A stretch of 64,000 bases of DNA from Eremophila alpestris peregrina (Eukaryota > Chordata > Aves > Passeriformes > Alaudidae): NCBI GenBank assembly GCA_009792885.1, contig WMCF01000151.1:374763-438762 (forward strand), in the 5' to 3' direction. The stretch's first letter is position 1. Every line of letters begins with the position of its first letter. Of the stretch, positions 14,601 through 27,300 are shown one piece after another. The position numbers and the translations under genes were made by a program. The notes under the pieces are model-generated. The model searched no databases. It worked only from the letters and a program-made list of their open reading frames with translations, and was not told the origin of the DNA.

Positions 14601-17600
14601 GGCTGTAGGTATCTGTCAGTGGGTCTGGCTCTGCCCAGTCTTGCTGTGGCCAACTGCTCTGAGGTCTCACATTTAGAACTGGCTGCTCTGTGTGGCTCTG
14701 ACTGCAGTCCAGTGCATTCCGGTGCTGTGCTGGCTGTGCTGCCTCCACACTTCAAATCCTCTAATTGGCTTTTTGGTTCCTTATACACAAAGTTCGAGCT
14801 CCTTGCCCTCACCTCTTAATCTACACGTAATCCTGCCACCATGCTCATCTCAGAGCCTTCTACTCTTTTTCCTTCCTGATCTCTCCCTCCTCCCTTTCTC
14901 CCTCAACCCTGCATCTGTGTCCTCTTATGCTTTGAGCCAGCTTCAAGTTCCTCCTTTCAAAGACTTTCTCCCCTTTAAACCTCCTCTCTTGCATGTGTCT
15001 CTTCACAACCTCTGCTCCTTCTTCCTTCCCAAAATTGCTGCCAAGCACCTTTTCCACACAGGACTGCAAGCTGTTCAATGCAGGATGCTGTCCTACCTCC
15101 TTCAGAAAGTCCTGTTGGGAATCCTCAAATACTGGTAACAGCACCAACTCTGACTCTGCTGTCACATCCTGCCTGCTCAGAGGTTGAACTCAGCATGAAG
15201 GGTTTGGGTCATTGTGGTGAGCTGTGTCTCAGGCAGCCTCTGTAAAATTACACCTCACTTCAGACTTCATTAAAAAGACTCGCAGCTTATCTAATGGTAT
15301 GAAAACCCTCAGGACCTGCACATGAAGGAAATATGGGGTAAAAAACAGCCTTCCCCATGCTTACAGCTTTAGTGAGCTCCAGCACTGGTGGTGCTGGCAG
15401 GGCCCTTGGTACCAGCTCTGTGCTGGGCCCAGTTCCCAGGGACTGGGGCAACTGAAGCTAAAAGAAGCTCGTCCCACATCTTTCACTCTGTAAAGTGTAG
15501 TAACCACAGCAGTGGCCACCCTGGGCTGCCCCTGGCCCTGTGGAGGAGCAGGTACCTATGGTTGCTGAGAAGATGACAATCCCCAGGACATTCATCTCAT
15601 TGCTGGTCCCAGCTAGGGTCCTGTAGGTCATCTCAGGTGATGGTGTCAGCTCAAGGAACACAGGCCGATGGATTTCAGGGTTTTTGTCATCAGGTGCAAA
15701 GTAAATAAAATTGACTGGTTTTCCTGGGATCTTTGGAAAACCAGGAGACTTCACCACTGGGACAAGAACAGTTCGATACTGGAACAGAAGCAAAGGAGGG
15801 AGGTTAGTGTGCTGCTGGCATGAGCTCCATCCTGCTCTCAACACAGAGGCCAAGCCAGCCCTAGGCTGGGTTCTCCTGGAGGTTAAAGGTTGGGTTTCCA
15901 CGCAGTAAAAGGCTGGTGGAAACAAGGAGTAAGAGTCAGGCAAGGGGAGCTGTGGCTGTTGGCTTCAGGCCATCCTCAGCCAGGGCTGCAGATGACATTC
16001 ATGGTGTTGGTGATCTGGGTCTCTGTGGGATGCCAGCACAGCTCTGGGGTCCCTCTGGTCCCTCCATCCCTCCTCCTGGGAGCTTTACCGATGCTTTCCC
16101 CATGCCATGAGTTTGTTTGTTTCTCTTGTCCCTCCACCCTACCTGGCCACTCCCTCTGTCCCCTTTGACCACTCTACCTTCCCTCAGGTGTCCCTTCTTT
16201 GTGTCCCTTTCCCTGCCTGCTGCCTGCCCACCCCCCTGCCAGCCCTCCCCAGGGATTGAAAAGCTGCTGCTTTTAAGGAGAGGAATCTGAGGGCAGGGAT
16301 GTGTGCTGCTTCCCTACAGGAGCCTCGCGGGCCGAGGGCAGGCACGGGGGGTCTCTGTGAACCTGTGCCCCCCAGCACCCTCCTGCCTTCGGGTGCCCAC
16401 CCTGGGTGAGTGTAGGGGGATGCAGAGGAAGGAGAAGGGGAAGTTCAGGGAAGGGGAAGGGCTCCTGTCCAGGCTGTGGATGGGCAAAGAGGCAGCCCCG
16501 TGTGGAGCAGAGCACCATCCCGGCTGCACACAGAGGGGTCAGGTGAACTCACCTGCTGGAATGAAGCTTCAACCAGGTTAGAAGGAAACATGTTTCTGTA
16601 AGAGACCAGTGACACAGGGTTAAAGTGTGTTGTGAGGACATAGGGAGCATCCTGGGAAGCACTTTTCATGGGCATAATGTCCGGAAGAGAACATGGAAAC
16701 CAACAACAGCTTATGACACCTGTGCAAGCTGAGAGCAAAGAAAGGGTGGAAGGTGAATCCAAAGCAGGACTGAGAACCATGTGTGAATGGGATTGGTGGA
16801 AAGCCTGAGCCTGGGATGGACATCTGCCATCTGCAGCCCCTTGCTCAGAGTCTGGTCCAGTCAATCCAATACCCCCAGAAATGGAGATTCTCCCCCAGCC
16901 CCTGGGTGTGTGCTGCAGCCCCTCCCCAGGTAACCCAATCCACTGCCTCAACCCAGCCCTGGGCCAGCTCCAGGCTTGGCATATCCCAGCTGGGGCTGCA
17001 GAGAAGAATCCAAGCCTTGCAGGAAACAAGACTCTCTCTGATCTCTACTGCAGTGCATCTCTCTGCTGATGGCTTTGGCAGAGCTGTGGCAGTGACAGAG
17101 TGGCCAGAGGGGCATGGATGGGAGAAAATGAACCCCACATTGCTGGGCCTGGAGGTACCAGCACCTGGCCAGTGGTTCTCCTGTTTCCCATGAGATCTCA
17201 GGGTCTTCTGGGAACTCAGAACCTTCTGGGAAGATTTTGTTATCACAGCCTTGGCTCCTGTGAATTCCTGTGACACACCTGATTAAATCCAGTAACGCAT
17301 CGGCAGAGCTGAGCACCACTTTCCCCACAGAGGAGTTGTCCTTCTGGGCAGCTGCACCAGGGTGGATGCTGACCACGAGGATGATCCCCACGGTCACTGC
17401 CATGAAGGTTGTCCAAAGGTAGTAGGTGATGGTGATCACCCCCATCTTCCCACAGGCCTTGGAGTCCATGGTGGCCAGCCCAGACATGAGGCTGCAGCAC
17501 AGAACAGAGTGGTCACTGCCTGCTCCCCAAACTGCACAAGATGCACCTAATGAGCAGAATCTCCAAGGTGGGAATGGTTTCCCTAGGTTTTTTAAAACAA

Positions 17601-20600
17601 AGCCTAAGGGCAGCACTGAGCTCTTGCACATTTCCTGTGCCAGCGCCCATAGGATCTCACAGCCAGGATAAGCTTGTGACAACCCAAGCTGAGCTGTGAA
17701 GGGCAGGAGACACCTCCAAGCCCCTTCTCAAGGTCTGGCTGTGTTTTCTGTTTTCTACAAGGGTTGAGAAGTTTATATTCTTAGTGTATTTTTATGATGA
17801 AAACAGATGCTGCTCCTTTTTTTGTGAGATACTGTTCTCTTGTATCTGTTGCTTTGTGCCACTGTTGTGTGTCACTGTGAGGAGCAAAGGAAGGTACCAG
17901 CAAGGTTCATAATATCCTGGTGGGAATGGACTCCATGCCCCCAGGAGAGACCTGCAGGTTCAGATTTCATGCACACATAAGCTTTCCTAAGAAGTAACCC
18001 ATAAGCTACTTCTCAGCAAAACTGGGCTAAAAATAGAGAGGGCATTAAGGCTGACCCAGCAGGGAGAGCAGTGCTGGTGGTGGGGACAAGCCGGGGGCAG
18101 GATTGGGTTTGCTGAGGCCACTCACTTGGGAGGAACTGCTGACATTCTCAAGGACAGAGAGGCCCCACAGAGAGACTTTAACAAATGTGAGGACTGGGAA
18201 ATCCCCAACCATGTGATGTCTAACAAGGGCAAGTGTTGGATCCTGCCCTGGGATTGGGCAGCCCGGGATGCAGGGACAGACTGGGAATGAGAGGCTGCAG
18301 AGCAGCACCCTGGGCAGGGACCTGGGGGTCCTGGCAAGTTGGATCTGAGTCACTGCTGTGTCCTGGCAGCCCAAAGGGCCCCCGTGTCCTGGGGGACACC
18401 AGGCCCAGGGAGGGATTGTCCCGCTCTGCTCTGCACTGGGGCAGCCTCACCTCCAGTGCTGGGGGCACTTTGGGCACCTCAAGAGCAGAAGGATCCAAAG
18501 CTCTTGGAGAGTGTCCAAAGGAGGGACACAGAGCTGGGGAAGGGTCTGAGGAGCAGCTGAGGGCACTTGGCTCGTTCAGCTGGAGCACAGGAGGCTGAGG
18601 GGAGGCTCCTCGGGGGCTGCAGCTCCTCCCGAGGGGAGGCAGAGAGGCAGGGGCTGAGCTCTGCTCTGGGACAGGGACAGGAGCCAAGGAAGGGCTGGAG
18701 CTGTGTCAGGGCTTGGGCTGGAGCTCAGGGAAAGGTTCTTCCCCCTGAGGCTGCTGGGCACTGCCGAGGCTCCCCAGGGAATGGTGCCAGAGCTCCAGGA
18801 GCCTTTGGACACTGCTCTCAGGGATGCTCAGGGTGAGGTTGTTGGGGTGTCTGTGCAGGGCCAGGGGTTGGATCCTTGTGGGTCCTTTCCAACTCAGGAT
18901 ATTCCAGAATTCTGTGAAATGTGAGTGTTTGGGGGCTGCAGTGTGCCCCACATGCATACAGACCCACACTAAACCCCTGCAGAACCCAGCCAAGCCCTGA
19001 CCCTGAGGCAGGACATAGTAGAAGGGCTGCAAGGGTCAGTGCCAACCCTGGGGACACACAGGGTGGCTGAGGTGGTGGTCAGCCCACAGATCCCATTAAG
19101 CATTCACACATCCAGGAGAAGGGCCTTGGAAACTCAAGAAAGTCCACAAAAGCAACACTGATGTAGGTGGTGCTTTCCAGCTTGGGCCTTGGGGATCTCC
19201 AGAACTCCATCCCCAGTGCATCCCCAGTCTGCTCTGGGATGGTGCAGAGAGGGAAGACACCACCATCATTCAGTAATTACAGAAAAATCCCTGGTTCAAT
19301 CTGACATGAAAGAAAACTCCCAGGAGGCCTCTGCAGACCCTGCACCCACAGACAGGAGAGTCATCAGAGAGCACTCAGGAACTGAGCTGCTGGAAGGGCT
19401 GAGAGCAAAGGGAAACCCTGAGATACCTCAGGGAGGCATGTGAGGTACAGACTTCTCTACAAGGGCTGGTATTGAACAGGTCAAGTGTGGCCAGGATAGA
19501 GGCCACACTGCTCTCAAAGATGAACCAGAGGCAAATGGGACAACAACCACACTCTGACAAACAATAGAGAAATGACACATCCTTGAGGGAACAAGAACTT
19601 GATAATTTGTGTGTAATGAGCCCATGCCAACATACTGTTTGCAGTATGTTCATCCATAGAAGGTTTTCAAGAATGTGCTTAGTTCCCATTAGGATTGCTG
19701 GCTCTGCTCCTTATTTCTAGGTCTGCATGGGCCAATAAAATGAGGATTTGCAAACACAGACACAGCACTGGGGAATGCTTATGTTTTTTACCTGAACTTT
19801 CTCAAATCCCACTAAAGAAATTTGCTTTGAGGTTAAACAGCCCCTCACAACTGCTCACAGATGGTCCTGGCATCATCAGCTGCCCAAAAGAAGGGAAACA
19901 CCTCAGCCAGTGCAGGTGTCTGACCTGGGTACAAGTGCCTACCAAATCCAGGTGAAGATTTGTCCCAGACTATTGCTGGGAAATTATGGGGTTTGATGGA
20001 CACCAAGCCAGGGGATGCTGCTCAACTGCCAGCTGCTTGGAGCCAGGGTTATTCTCACCCCACACAGTTTTGGGGTTATCTCCTCAATGGGGGATCACAG
20101 GGTGATCTTTGCAACATGATGGAAACATGGTGCTTTAGAACAAAAGGTGATGTCTTACCTGGAGGTGACCAAGGGCAGGATCAGCATCTTCAGCATCCTC
20201 ATGAGGAGCTCTCCAGGAAAGGAAAAATACTGCTTCTCCTGCACATAGAGCAGAGTGTGGATCAGGTAAATGATTATGGGTTAAGGGCTCAAACTTGATC
20301 AATCTGCCTTTTTCCCAACCAGATGCAGCTCTGAGCTTGGTTCTGAAATGGCAGCTGCTCCCTGAGGCATTCCATGATGCCATTTCTCTGTGGTTCCCTT
20401 ACTGGGAGTTGGCTCAGGGAGGGGGAATACCGGCCACGTGGCAAACCTGGCTCTAAACAAGGGAGGGCATGTGAGGTTGGTCGCCTCCCAAAAACATCCT
20501 TGGTTCTGTAGCCTTCTAGGGAATGGACCACATGGCCCCCTTCACTGGCTCCTCCCAAAAGCCATTGCACTCATTATCAGGGAGCAGAGCCTTGGCTGAG

Positions 20601-22704
20601 TTTGCCCAAAAGCTGTTGGTAGCAACAAAAGGTGGGAATATCTCGTTGCTGCAGGTGGAAAAGAGGAGCTCAGGAAGAGCCCAGGTGTCTCGCCCATCCA
20701 TGGGACAATCTTGGTGCCATGGCATCTCTCCACCCCCTACACCCCTCACATGGACATGGGGAAGGGCTGCAGAGACATCCCCCAAAGTCTGGATTCCACA
20801 GTCATGACCAAGGGGAGAGTGAGGGGTCTGTGGGACCAGCAGCCTGGCCAGCATCCCTCCTTCCCTCCACTGTTATCTCTACCCACCATCCATCCCTCCC
20901 TTCATCCATCCATCCATCATCCATCCATCCATCCTCTATCCATCCATCCTCTATCCATCCATCCCTCCCTCCATCCATGCATCCATGCATCCATCATCCA
21001 TCATTCCTCCCTCCCACCCTCCACCCCTGATCCCTCTATTTCACTGTGCCAGTGTAGAGGTGTCAGGGAGGGATCTGAGTTGGCACCAAGATAAGAAGGT
21101 ATTTTGGTTACTCCAAAATAGCCACCACCCCATCCTGGGGCTTTCAGGGGTGCCAAGACAGCTGTTCAATCCCTGTGCTGTCCCTGCATTGTCCCAGTGT
21201 GAGGCCTGGACATGGTTGGTGTCCCCAGGGAGCTCAGGCAGACTGGAGCTGCGATGGGCTCAGCTGGGTGCAAGGGGTAATGCCAGATCTGAAGAGCATC
21301 TCTTTGCCAGTGGGTCTCTCAGCTCCCATTGCAAGGAGGAAAGCAGGGACCAGCCACCTCTCCAGCTCTCCTCCAGATTTTGTGACAAAAGTCTCTAGTG
21401 GGGAAGTCTCAAGTGGCTGCCAGGCCCACAGCAGAACTGTGGCAATAGGGCATGATGGTGCTGGAGCAGGAGGATGGATAAACTTGATGCATGGCAGGAC
21501 ATGGGGCTGGAGCCCCAAGACTGTGTCGGCCTCATTCCCAGCGTGGGTGGCTGCTGGGCTCTCACGGGTGTGTGCACTGGGATGCAGGGAGATTACACCC
21601 CTTCAATTAAGTAACGAGATCATCCCTGCTGCGCTGATGCTGAAGGGCCTAATTGAAATGACAAGACTTTGCTAAATCCTAGTGGGCAACACAGGGATGT
21701 TCCAGCATCAGCCGAGCTCTCCCAGAGCAGCATTCCCCCTCCTGGGCTCAGCAGCCTGGCTGAGGATCAGGGCTGAGCCATGGCCCAGCTGCCCCACGTC
21801 AGGGGATCTCAACTCGGCGCCGTTTTACAGCACAATGCTCCTGGAAAGTGCTGAGCCAATGTAGCTCTCTCGTGTTTTCTCCAATGTGTTTGTCTCCAAG
21901 GCTCCTCAAAGGAAGGTGACTCCTCCAAGCCCTCCAGGCTCCCCACCAGTCCTCTATTTATTTGCTGGGTCCTCTCTAGAGCATGGAAATGTGCTTTGAT
22001 TGCACACAGCCGGGGAGAGTAATGGGAGGACCCCATCCCTCAAACCCCATCTCCTGGACCTCATCCCTCAGATCCCAACACTGCTGGTGGTGTTGGGGGG
22101 AGCCTGTTTACTGAGCATCCAGCCCCTGAGTAAACATACCCCCCTTTCCCATCCTCTTCCCACCTTGAGGCTCCTGCAGCCCCATGGGGTCCAACCCAGA
22201 GCTCCCCAATTTCATTGGAGGGAGACAGAATTATTCCTATAGTTTGGACATTCGTTGGCACCTTTGAGGAGAGGAGAGGAGAGGAGAGGAGAGGAGAGGA
22301 GAGGAGAGAAGAGAAGAGAAGAGAAGAGAAGAGAAGAGAAGAGAAGAGAAGAGAAGAGAAGAGAAGAGAAGAGAAGAGAAAACCATGAGCAGAAGAATGC
22401 CTTGAGGTGGTTTTCTTGGGCAGGAGCCTTTGATTTAGGGCTCATCTGAGACCTTTACTGGCACCAGGGCTTGCCCCCTGCCCCACTCCATCCCCCTCAT
22501 TCCCATCACGATCCCAGCCAGGCTTACCAGGTCTGTCAGCTCCAGCGCCCGCAGCAGGAACCCCAGGAAGCATCCAGTGACCACCGACAGCATGGAGAGA
22601 GTCAAGAGGCCATTTCTGTACCAGAAAGCCCGGACCCACTTCCAGAGGCGTAGCAGGGCCGTGGCCAGTGAGTGCAGCACAGCTCTTCTAACCCACTCCC
22701 ACAT
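8643..22704 (-). CDS. SLC1A7-like: Excitatory amino acid transporter, EAAT5-like (SLC1 family)
   Basis: Eleven coding exons with GT/AG borders and matching phases join to one 545-codon frame: 22704-22528, 20238-20159, 17491-17279, 16595-16553, 15778-15556, 12794-12695, 12485-12252, 10762-10568, 9936-9802, 8986-8887 and 8780-8643. The product is a sodium-coupled glutamate/aspartate carrier of the plasma membrane. Family hallmarks are intact: the first re-entrant hairpin SSSSATLP (about residues 355-362), NMDGT (390-394), the second hairpin AAGIPQSG (432-439), and D468 and R471 in DRLRTMTN, the positions that contact substrate in the family. [25 protein letters not shown] and VVKSP favour EAAT5 (SLC1A7, 560 residues in human) over EAAT1-4. 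The C-terminus ends in NICQV, so the class I PDZ ligand of mammalian EAAT5 is not conserved. Non-mammalian vertebrates have additional EAATs (EAAT6, EAAT7), so orthology is unsettled; the family call is firm. Confidence 0.95.
18170..18920 (+). mobile_element. CR1 LINE fragment (about 750 bp) in transporter intron 2
   Basis: It contains the CR1 internal pattern AACAAGGGCAAGTGTTGGATCC, then GCAGCCTCACCTCCAGTGCTGG, then GTCCTTTCCAACTCAGGATATTCCAGAATTCT at its 3' end. It lies antisense to the transporter, between its exons at 17.3-17.5 kb and 20.2 kb. It has no intact reverse transcriptase frame. Confidence 0.85.
20882..21015. repeat. (CATC)n-type microsatellite
   Basis: Interrupted CCATC/CATC tandem repeats with CCTCC variants. 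It sits in intron 1 of the minus-strand transporter and creates spurious repetitive open frames on both strands. Confidence 0.95.
22267..22380. repeat. Purine pentanucleotide repeat (GAGGA)n then (GAGAA)n
   Basis: About 113 bp of pure purine on the plus strand. The unit switches once from GAGGA/GGAGA to GAAGA/GAGAA near 22308. It lies in transporter intron 1, about 150 bp downstream of the first donor site. Confidence 0.97.
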
Positions 22705-23504
22705 GGTCGTCCTCAGCCACCCAGATGATGCCCCTGGGAGCAGCTCCCAGCCCCAGGCATGGCCACGGCCCCGCAGTGCCGATGGACCCCTGCTCTATGC
22801 CAGGAGCTGACTGTGCTGGTGGCTAATCCCCAGAACCAAAAGCTTCAGGGATATTTGGGAGCCTTTCCCATAATGGAAAGTGACGTCTTCAACTGGTTAA
22901 TCTGGGCTTGGCATCCCACCAGTGAGGTGCTGAACCCTCCCAGTTTAACCCTCCAGCCCCTGGGAGGGGGGCCAGTGTGCAGACTGAGAGCAGGGACTCA
23001 GCCCCAGAACTTCTCACTGTTCCTGATCCAAAAGGATTTGGGTCCTGCCACCAGATCTGGGTCCTGCACTAGATTTGTGCTCCCCACCAGCTGTGAGTGC
23101 ACCCTGATCCTGCCCCCATCTGTGAGGGCTTTATGAGGGCAGGGTCTGCAAAGGGAAACTTTCCCAGTGAATGAGAGAATTTCCCATAGCATCTGCAGAC
23201 ACCAGCCCAAGGCACCAAGAGATGATACTGAATATTCCCACACAAATACTTGCTCCAACAGATCCAACCTCCTGCCAGCTGTCCAGGGAAGCTGCTCCAA
23301 GGCCATGAGATGCTGCTAGAGCATCTGGTCCATAATTCATGATATTTTAGAGTATTTCTCTGTCCAGTTTGCCTCTGGTTCAGGCCAGGAGTGTCACTGG
23401 GGCCAGAGTGTGGTGCAGAATGAAAGGGCAGGTGGGTCCCAGGCTGAAGATGCTCTGGGAATGGGAGAATATTAAAACCTTCATGGGCCTGATTTTACCA
23501 ACAC

Positions 23505-23632
23505 ACACACACACAAAAAACCCCCGAAAACCCAAAAAAACCTAAACAAAGAAAAAAACCACCCCCCCCCCAAAAAAAAAAAAAAAANNNNNNNNNNNNN
23601 NNNNCCCCCCCCCCAAAAAAAAAAAAAAAACC
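23505..23632. repeat. Low-complexity A/C tract with a 17-bp assembly gap
   Basis: A short (CA)n tract runs into A-rich and C-rich homopolymer blocks, interrupted by N bases at 23588-23604. The flanking C- and A-runs suggest the gap arose from a hard-to-sequence homopolymer region. No gene is interrupted: it lies between the transporter and the adaptor gene. Confidence 0.95.
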
Positions 23633-24395
23633 CACCATGAAACCCTCTTGCACCACTGCTATATTTTATACAGACAAAACAGAGCTACAGTGATGGTGTG
23701 ACTTGAGGATCTGGGGCTCCCTGCCCCATGGGACAGGATCTGTGCAGCTCCATGTACTGAGCAGCCATGCCATTGGCTCTGGCAGGGACACGATGGGTTT
23801 GCAGTCTGTCTCAGAGAAAGGAGAGTTTCTTCACAAAAGGAGCCTGGTGCTGTTCATGTTTCAGCCCTTGGGGAGATCTCTGTGGTGCTGTCTTGTGCCT
23901 TTGGCCTTAGTGTGGTTAACTCAGCCTGCCAGAATTAGATAAAGTGTGTGCTTGTGAGCAGAGCTGAAATGCAGTTGTCTTTATTCAGCTCCATCTCCAG
24001 AGCCAACTGCCAGCCAGGGATGGAGTTTGCATGTCAGGAGAGAGCAACTGCTTGGGAAAGGGAAGTCCAAGTTGTCTGGGGGATTAGGGCCACCTCACAG
24101 GGTGTCCTGGGACAGGGACAGTGAAGGGGCCCTGGTGCTGGCAGCAAGTGGAGGGAGCAAGCTGAGAACAGGATGCAGAGAAGTCCAAATAACTGGGAAC
24201 AGAGGAACATGAAGACTTTTAGGGAACTGTGAGTAAGTAAAGAATACCTCAGGGAGAGGAAGAGGAATTGCACAGAGGGAAGGGAGAGAGGGAAAGCAAC
24301 AAAACAGCAAAGGGTCAGGAAGAGGGGAATCCTGGTGCTGGTGTGGTGGTCACTGTGGCCAGTGAAGGGGTATGGCAGCAGCTCTGTGCACCTAC

Positions 24396-27300
24396 CATAA
24401 ATCTCAACATCATCATAGATGTCAGTGTCCCTGCAAAGACAAAGAAGGGGTGCTGTGGACAGTGTGGTCTCCCATGTCCCACCACCTCCCAACCTCGAGG
24501 CAAGGGCCAGATCCTGCTGCTGTATCTGTCTCATATCCTCCTGACCTGTGGACTCTGGTGTCCAGCTGCAGCCCCATTTCCCCCTCCCAGCACTGTGCTC
24601 TCCCTGCATGGCTGGGACCATCTGGAGTGGGGTTGACTCTGGCCCCTCTCAGGTTGGTGGCCTCGTCCCAGGCTGCCAGGAGCTGCAGAGGGGCTGCACC
24701 CCCCTCCTGTGCCAGCAGCAGCCTCTGAGCTGTGTCTGGGCAGGTCACACATGAGGGACCACAGCTTGGGGAGTGCTTCCAGTGCCCCAGTGACAGAATC
24801 TCTCCTGACACCAGAAATGGTAGATTCTACCCCAGGGGAACCAGCTGGTGTTAGGCTTATGGTCACAGCATGAGCTGGGTAGTTTTGAGTTGTCATCCAG
24901 GACTAGTTTAGTACTGGCCACTCATGGAGCAGTTGTTGCAGCTCATGGAGTGGAGATGAAGGCACTTGAAAGGTACTCACAGAGGCAGCATCACAGCCTG
25001 GGGCACATAGCCATCTGCAACAGAGTGAAGAAAAACATGTCAGGTTGTGCTGGGAACCAGGGCATGAGTGGGTATCACCCAGCACCTGCCCTGGCCCAGG
25101 GTTTAGCAACATCTCATATTTCCAGAAAGAGCTGGGACAAGGAGAAATCCAGCTCTGGGCAGCCAAGCTGGACTCTTTGGAGGAACCTGCTCTGGGCAGT
25201 GTCAGGAAGGAGCCTGCCAGGCTGCATGGTAGCTGGCAGGGAAGAGCCTGATCCCTTCTTCTCTGCCTGAGGGATCTGCAGCCCATTCCACCCAAGCATC
25301 CCTCAGTGCAGACACAGCTTGTGGAGTTTGAGCCCATGGCAAAGACTGGTGTGCCAAGCTGGTGGCCTGGAGGCTTTGAGGACTGCAAAAGCTTTTAGCA
25401 GAGGGAAAGGACAAGCCCAACTCACAGCAGAAATGCTGCTGCTGAGTAGAAGGAAGAGCAGGACATTTGTGCAGAGAAAAGTGAGAATCTTCTCAGGGTA
25501 GCAGAGTAGCTGTCAATCTAACAGGTGGAGGAGATCTGTCAGCAGGTGTTTGCATGAAGAAACTTCTTCCCAAAACTGTGCTGTGCTCCCTGCTGTGTGC
25601 AAACCCCATCCTCCTCCAGACTTACACCTCCTCTGGCTGTTCCGGCAGAGGATTTGCCCCTGATCTGTAAACTGAATGACATCAAGGATTTCTCCCGGTC
25701 TGAGTGGCAGGTTCTTTGCTCCGCCCCTCTTTTCTGTTGCTGCAGGGTCGACCATCATCTGAGTCAGGACATTGATGCTGCCTTCAAACTGAAACACAAA
25801 CAGCAGTGCCCATGGGGAGTTGAATCAGGCAGGTCTGCCTGCTCTCTCTCCTTGAAAAAAAGCAGATTCCTCTCTGGCCAAATCATCTGTGGGATTGGTC
25901 TGATCTGGGGGAATGGGGCAGGTGTGACCTGGCAGAACAAGACAGGGTGTGATCTGTATATCACTGGTCCCTGTGGAGTACAGCTCCTTTCTGCCATTGC
26001 ACTGCACCCTTCCCAGGAGAGTGATCACTCATTGCTGCTCACCTTGAATTTCTTCTGAAATTCCCTGTCCATCTTCTCTTCCTTCTTGCACACCTTGAGT
26101 GTCATGGTCTTCATCTTCTGGGATACCTGGGGTTCTCTGCAGCCATTGAAAGCCATTGGACAGTTCAGATGACCCCATGTTCTGCCCCCTCCCGTCCCCT
26201 TTTCCCTGACAGCTGGTCCCCATTGCATTTCCCTGTGCCAGCTCTGGGGCTGTGGGGGCTCTCAGGTCTACAGCCTGCAGCTTGTGCTCTTCACCACAGA
26301 CCCTTTCTAGTGCAAGCCCAGCAGAGATCATTAAAGCAGCAGCTTTGACTGAGCAGCAAGGAGCCCTGGCCATTTTGGGACTCTTAGAAAGAGTAAAAAA
26401 AACCCTGTTACCTTTGTGTAGCTGCCAGCAAGGTAACCCTGTTAGAGGCTCGGCCAGCATTTCCACCTGTAAAACCAAACCCCAGGAGAGGTGCTGCCAT
26501 GAGGCTGCTGTGAGATGTAAACACCTGCCAACACAGCATACAAAGAGCAGCGAGAGGTTTCCCCTCCTGGGACCAAATCCTGAGTTTGCCCCCAGCTGTG
26601 GGGGGAACCAGGGTTTCCTGTGCCCATTTACAAGAGGAACCCACTGCCCTCTTGTGTGGGGAGCAGCAGGCTTAGCACAGGCCTGCCCATGGCTCACTGG
26701 GGCCTCACAGCTCTTGGAGCTGCAGGTCTCACCACAAACAGCATCCAAGCCTCTCCTGTACTCACCTCCTCTGGGGCAGGGATACACTGGCAGCTGGGAC
26801 ACAGAAGGCAGCAGAAGGCCTGGGCTTCTCCTGGCCAGCCCAACAGGCTCAACGTCATCGTATATCTCATTTTCATCCCTGCAGCAAGGCAGAGCACGGT
26901 CAGGAAGTGCTGCTGCAATTATGGCCTTGGGGACTGAGGGCAGAATCGGGGCTGCCAAGAGAATCGGGGCTGTGGAACAAGGTGGGCTGGCCAAGGACTG
27001 GCCCTGGCTCTGGGGCAGAGCTGGACAGCAGCTCTGTGCCCTGTGCCAGCAGCTCCTCACACAGCTGGATGCGGACAGGCAGGGTGCAATGGCCACAGTG
27101 TGGTAACATAGTCCCAGGGGATGACCACACTTCACACTGTGGGAGCTGCTTGCACACCCTGAGCTCCAGCAGCAGGCAGGAAAATCCAAATATGCTCTTA
27201 CTGTCACATCTCGTGCCCTTCCCAGTGGCTTGGCACAGTCTGGAAGCCACCTGGAATAGCAGTGCTGCCTCAGTCCTTACCTCGTGCCACTCGGAACATC

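Noticed and set aside
26029..27207. 392-codon minus-strand open frame in the adaptor gene
   Set aside because: It crosses several adaptor introns and exons. It holds the real frame only in the exon at 26766-26878 and reads the exon at 26043-26134 in the wrong frame, so it is a chance joining of real exon and intron sequence.
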